Part shown: in pieces, positions 6,579-8,515 of the stretch
How positions within the stretch are numbered: position 1 is the first letter of the stretch
How the letters are laid out: each line of letters starts with the position of its first letter
Assembly (NCBI GenBank): GCA_002477505.1
Contig: DLQB01000077.1
Span: 1-8,515, forward strand
DNA length: 8,515 nt
Origin: Flavobacteriales bacterium UBA7443
Lineage (GTDB): Bacteria; Bacteroidota; Bacteroidia; Flavobacteriales_D; Sanyastnellaceae
Direction of reading: 5' to 3'
Notes under the pieces: model-generated
Told to the model about the DNA's origin: nothing
Databases searched by the model: none
What the model saw: only the letters and a program-made list of their open reading frames with translations
Program-made: the position numbers and the translations under genes

Positions 6579-8446
6579 TCCATAACGAATATGACGTAAT
6601 CGTCGTCGGCGCAGGACACGCTGGAAACGAAGCCGCTGCGGCATCCGCTAACCTTGGCGCAAACACGCTGCTCATTACCATGAACATGGGTGTTATAGGA
6701 CAAATGTCTTGTAACCCCGCAATGGGCGGCATTGCCAAAGGGCAAATCATTCGCGAAATCGACGCTATCGGAGGTTATTCTGGAATCGTCAGCGATCACA
6801 GTGCTATTCAATTCCGAATGTTGAATCGCTCCAAAGGACCGGCAATGTGGTCTCCTCGGACCCAGAACGATCGAATGCGATTTGCCGAAAAATGGCGTCT
6901 GATGTTGGAATCAACCGCTCGGTTGGATTTTTGGCAAGACGCTGTTTTGGAGTTAATCATTGAGGATGGAGCGTGCGTGGGTGTCAAAACCCAGCTGGGC
7001 GCAACCATTCGTTCCAAATCAGTTGTGGTCACCGCAGGAACATTCTTGAATGGATTGATGCACATCGGCGAAAAGCAATTTGGTGGAGGCCGAGCGGGTG
7101 AGAAAGCCATTCGCGGGATCACCGAACAGTTGGTTGAAGAGGGCTTCACAGCCGACCGCATGAAAACAGGAACACCTCCACGCGTGGACGGAAGGAGCAT
7201 TGATTACAGTGTCCTGGAAGAGCAAAAAGGCGACCCAGATCCGCGGCGTTTTTCATTCACTGATACACCCAAGCTCGACACCCAACGAAGTTGCCACATC
7301 GCGTATACCAACAGCGATGTCCACGATTTACTCCGAGAAGGATTCGACCGATCTCCCATGTTCAATGGTCGAATTCAAGGTCTCGGCCCACGGTATTGCC
7401 CAAGCATAGAAGATAAAATTGAGCGCTTTCACACCAAAGATTCGCACCAATTGTTTGTTGAACCGGAAGGGTGGGAAACCGTCGAGGTGTATGTGAATGG
7501 TTTCAGCACCAGCCTGCCGGAGGACGTTCAGGTCCGAGCATTGCGGGGGGTTCCTGGTTTCCAAAATGTGAAGTTTTTTAGGCCCGGATACGCTGTGGAA
7601 TACGACTTTTTTCACCCCACACAGCTGAAGCACAGCTTAGAAACGAAACGCATCCAAAACCTTTATTTCGCCGGGCAAATCAACGGAACCACTGGGTATG
7701 AGGAGGCCGCAGCACAAGGCATTATGGCCGGCATCAACGCAGCACGTTCCACGTGGAACAAGGACGCGCTCGTCTTGAAACGAAACGAAGCCTACATCGG
7801 AGTTTTGATCGATGACTTGGTCACCAAGGGCACCAAAGAGCCCTACCGAATGTTCACTTCGCGCGCTGAATACCGTATCCTATTGCGACAGGACAATGCC
7901 GATCAGCGGCTGACCCCTTTGTCTCATTCCATTGGTCTAGCGAGCGATGAACGAATGGAAAAACTCGAGGGAAAGAAGGGAAAGCTCAAGGCGATGACCA
8001 AGGTCTTGAATAAGACGAGCATCAGCCCGCAAGAGGCTGACGATTTGCTGAAATCAAAAGCAAGCGCGCCCCTTAGGCAAAAGCAAAAAGCCGTTTCCCT
8101 GCTGAACCGCCCAAACATCACATTCGCTGATTTAACAGAGCACCTTCCTGTCATTGCTCAGAAAGTCGACGACCTTGGTCTAACCCTTGACATCCAAGAG
8201 TCGTTGGAGGTTCAAATCAAGTATGCAGGATACATTGAGAAGGAGCAGGCCATCGCGGACAAACTTCAACGACTCGACACCATCGCTATTCCGAACGGGT
8301 TTGATTATCATAAGCTGGAGTCGCTCAGTTCTGAATCCAGGGAAAAACTGACCGAATCAAAACCGAACACCCTATCAGAAGCTTCAAGAATTTCCGGTGT
8401 GAGCGCTTCTGATCTTGCGGTTCTTCTGGTTCATCTTGGCCGGTAG
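6575..8446 (+). CDS. mnmG: tRNA uridine-5-carboxymethylaminomethyl(34) synthesis enzyme MnmG (GidA)
   Basis: A 623-residue, full-length FAD-dependent MnmG. With the GTPase MnmE it installs the carboxymethylaminomethyl group (aminomethyl with ammonium) on wobble U34 of certain tRNAs. The N-terminal FAD Rossmann motif GAGHAG is at residues 12-17. Signature 1, GPRYCPSIEDKIERF, is at 271-285 and contains the conserved Cys275. Signature 2, AGQINGTTGYEEAAAQGIMAGINA, spans 366-389 in two adjoining stretches (AGQINGTTGYEE, then AAAQGIMAGINA). The C-terminal helical part ends in the family's conserved ASRISGVSASDLAVLL segment, the region that contacts MnmE. The ATG at 6575 overlaps the ybeY stop (ATGA), so no separate promoter is needed. 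Codons 391-395 overlap a parS-like palindrome, and a second parS site begins three bases after the stop. Confidence 0.97.
   Translation: MIHNEYDVIVVGAGHAGNEAAAASANLGANTLLITMNMGVIGQMSCNPAMGGIAKGQIIREIDAIGGYSGIVSDHSAIQFRMLNRSKGPAMWSPRTQNDRMRFAEKWRLMLESTARLDFWQDAVLELIIEDGACVGVKTQLGATIRSKSVVVTAGTFLNGLMHIGEKQFGGGRAGEKAIRGITEQLVEEGFTADRMKTGTPPRVDGRSIDYSVLEEQKGDPDPRRFSFTDTPKLDTQRSCHIAYTNSDVHDLLREGFDRSPMFNGRIQGLGPRYCPSIEDKIERFHTKDSHQLFVEPEGWETVEVYVNGFSTSLPEDVQVRALRGVPGFQNVKFFRPGYAVEYDFFHPTQLKHSLETKRIQNLYFAGQINGTTGYEEAAAQGIMAGINAARSTWNKDALVLKRNEAYIGVLIDDLVTKGTKEPYRMFTSRAEYRILLRQDNADQRLTPLSHSIGLASDERMEKLEGKKGKLKAMTKVLNKTSISPQEADDLLKSKASAPLRQKQKAVSLLNRPNITFADLTEHLPVIAQKVDDLGLTLDIQESLEVQIKYAGYIEKEQAIADKLQRLDTIAIPNGFDYHKLESLSSESREKLTESKPNTLSEASRISGVSASDLAVLLVHLGR
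7745..7760. promoter_or_regulatory. parS: Intragenic parS-like ParB-binding site inside mnmG
   Basis: CGTTCCACGTGGAACA contains a perfect 14-bp palindrome, GTTCCACGTGGAAC (7746-7759). It matches the parS form known from Pseudomonas chromosomes and differs at two positions from the B. subtilis consensus TGTTNCACGTGAAACA (first base and base 12). ParB binds such sites, spreads on DNA and helps load SMC for origin segregation. parS sites inside coding sequences are known, for example in B. subtilis spo0J. Here it is encoded by Arg391-Ser-Thr-Trp-Asn395, just after MnmG signature 2. Confidence 0.7.
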
Positions 8447-8449
8447 GTG

Positions 8450-8465
8450 TGTTCCACGTGAAACA
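8450..8465. promoter_or_regulatory. parS: parS centromere-like site downstream of mnmG
   Basis: TGTTCCACGTGAAACA fits the widely conserved bacterial parS consensus TGTTNCACGTGAAACA at all 16 positions. It begins three bases after the mnmG stop codon. The site should bind ParB as a dimer through its two half-sites. By eye, its CACGTG core occurs only twice in the window, both times in parS context. The gidA neighbourhood is origin-proximal in many bacteria, so this site probably lies near oriC; that is inference, since no origin or parAB is visible here. Confidence 0.87.
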
Positions 8466-8474
8466 TTGAATCTT

Positions 8475-8497
8475 CGGTTGTTTTTAGCCGTTTTATT
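8475..8497 (+). terminator. Weak intrinsic-terminator-like hairpin after mnmG
   Basis: CGGTT / GTTTTT / AGCCG can pair as a 5-bp stem with one G-U wobble, followed by TTTTATT. It lies 28 nt after the mnmG stop, the expected place for the end of the four-gene transcript. The stem is short, so it may be inefficient or a coincidence. Confidence 0.3.
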
Positions 8498-8511
8498 GCG
8501 TTGAAACGCAA
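8496..8511. repeat. 16-bp inverted repeat at the right edge
   Basis: TTGCGTT / GA / AACGCAA is a perfect 7-bp arm pair with a 2-base spacer. A 2-base loop is too tight for a good RNA hairpin, and no T-tract follows on either strand, so a protein-binding palindrome (for instance an operator of the next gene) fits better than a terminator. The right flank is cut by the window end. Confidence 0.3.
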
Positions 8512-8515
8512 AACC

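Noticed and set aside
7177..7188. 12-bp palindrome TCCACGCGTGGA in mnmG as a third parS site
   Set aside because: It lacks the CACGTG core and the GTT/AAC outer bases needed by ParB; it encodes a conserved PPRVDG stretch.
8447..8515. Replication origin (DnaA-box cluster) next to parS
   Set aside because: I see no TTATCCACA-like boxes or AT-rich unwinding element in these 69 bases; origin proximity remains an inference.

Overview
The window looks like a chromosomal segment of a Bacteroidota bacterium, most likely a marine-type member of Flavobacteriales. Three things point there: a very long DUF4175-family membrane protein of the Bacteroidetes type, the gene order DUF4175 / HATPase / ybeY / mnmG that I recall from Flavobacteria, and a Sec-exported lamin-tail-domain protein with Cys-bracketed modules of a kind common in that phylum. 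Shine-Dalgarno sequences are also essentially absent. The genus cannot be named from this sequence.

Layout. Positions 1-2180 (minus strand) hold one uninterrupted reading frame for a large secreted multidomain protein. It starts at 2180 and is still open at the left edge, so its C-terminus is missing. Positions 2181-2282 are a short divergent promoter region with a 16-bp inverted repeat and a Bacteroidetes-type -7 element for the minus-strand gene. From 2283 to 8446 on the plus strand there is a tight four-gene cluster: a 1137-residue DUF4175-type membrane/coiled-coil protein, a 139-residue HATPase (RsbW-like) protein, YbeY (endoribonuclease acting in rRNA maturation), and MnmG/GidA (tRNA uridine-34 modification). 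Gaps are 22 nt, 11 nt and a 4-nt ATGA overlap, which argues for one transcript. Positions 8447-8515 are non-coding and carry a parS site, a weak terminator-like hairpin and another inverted repeat.

Most notable signal. Two parS-like ParB-binding sites lie about 705 bp apart: a 16-bp site three bases after the mnmG stop, and a perfect 14-bp palindrome inside the mnmG coding sequence. They mark this locus as a probable chromosome-partitioning (centromere-like) region, probably near the replication origin, although parA and parB are not in the window. The two genes of known function in the cluster act on RNA (rRNA maturation and tRNA wobble modification). The DUF4175 protein and the HATPase have no established role, and their linkage to these two is the main open functional question.
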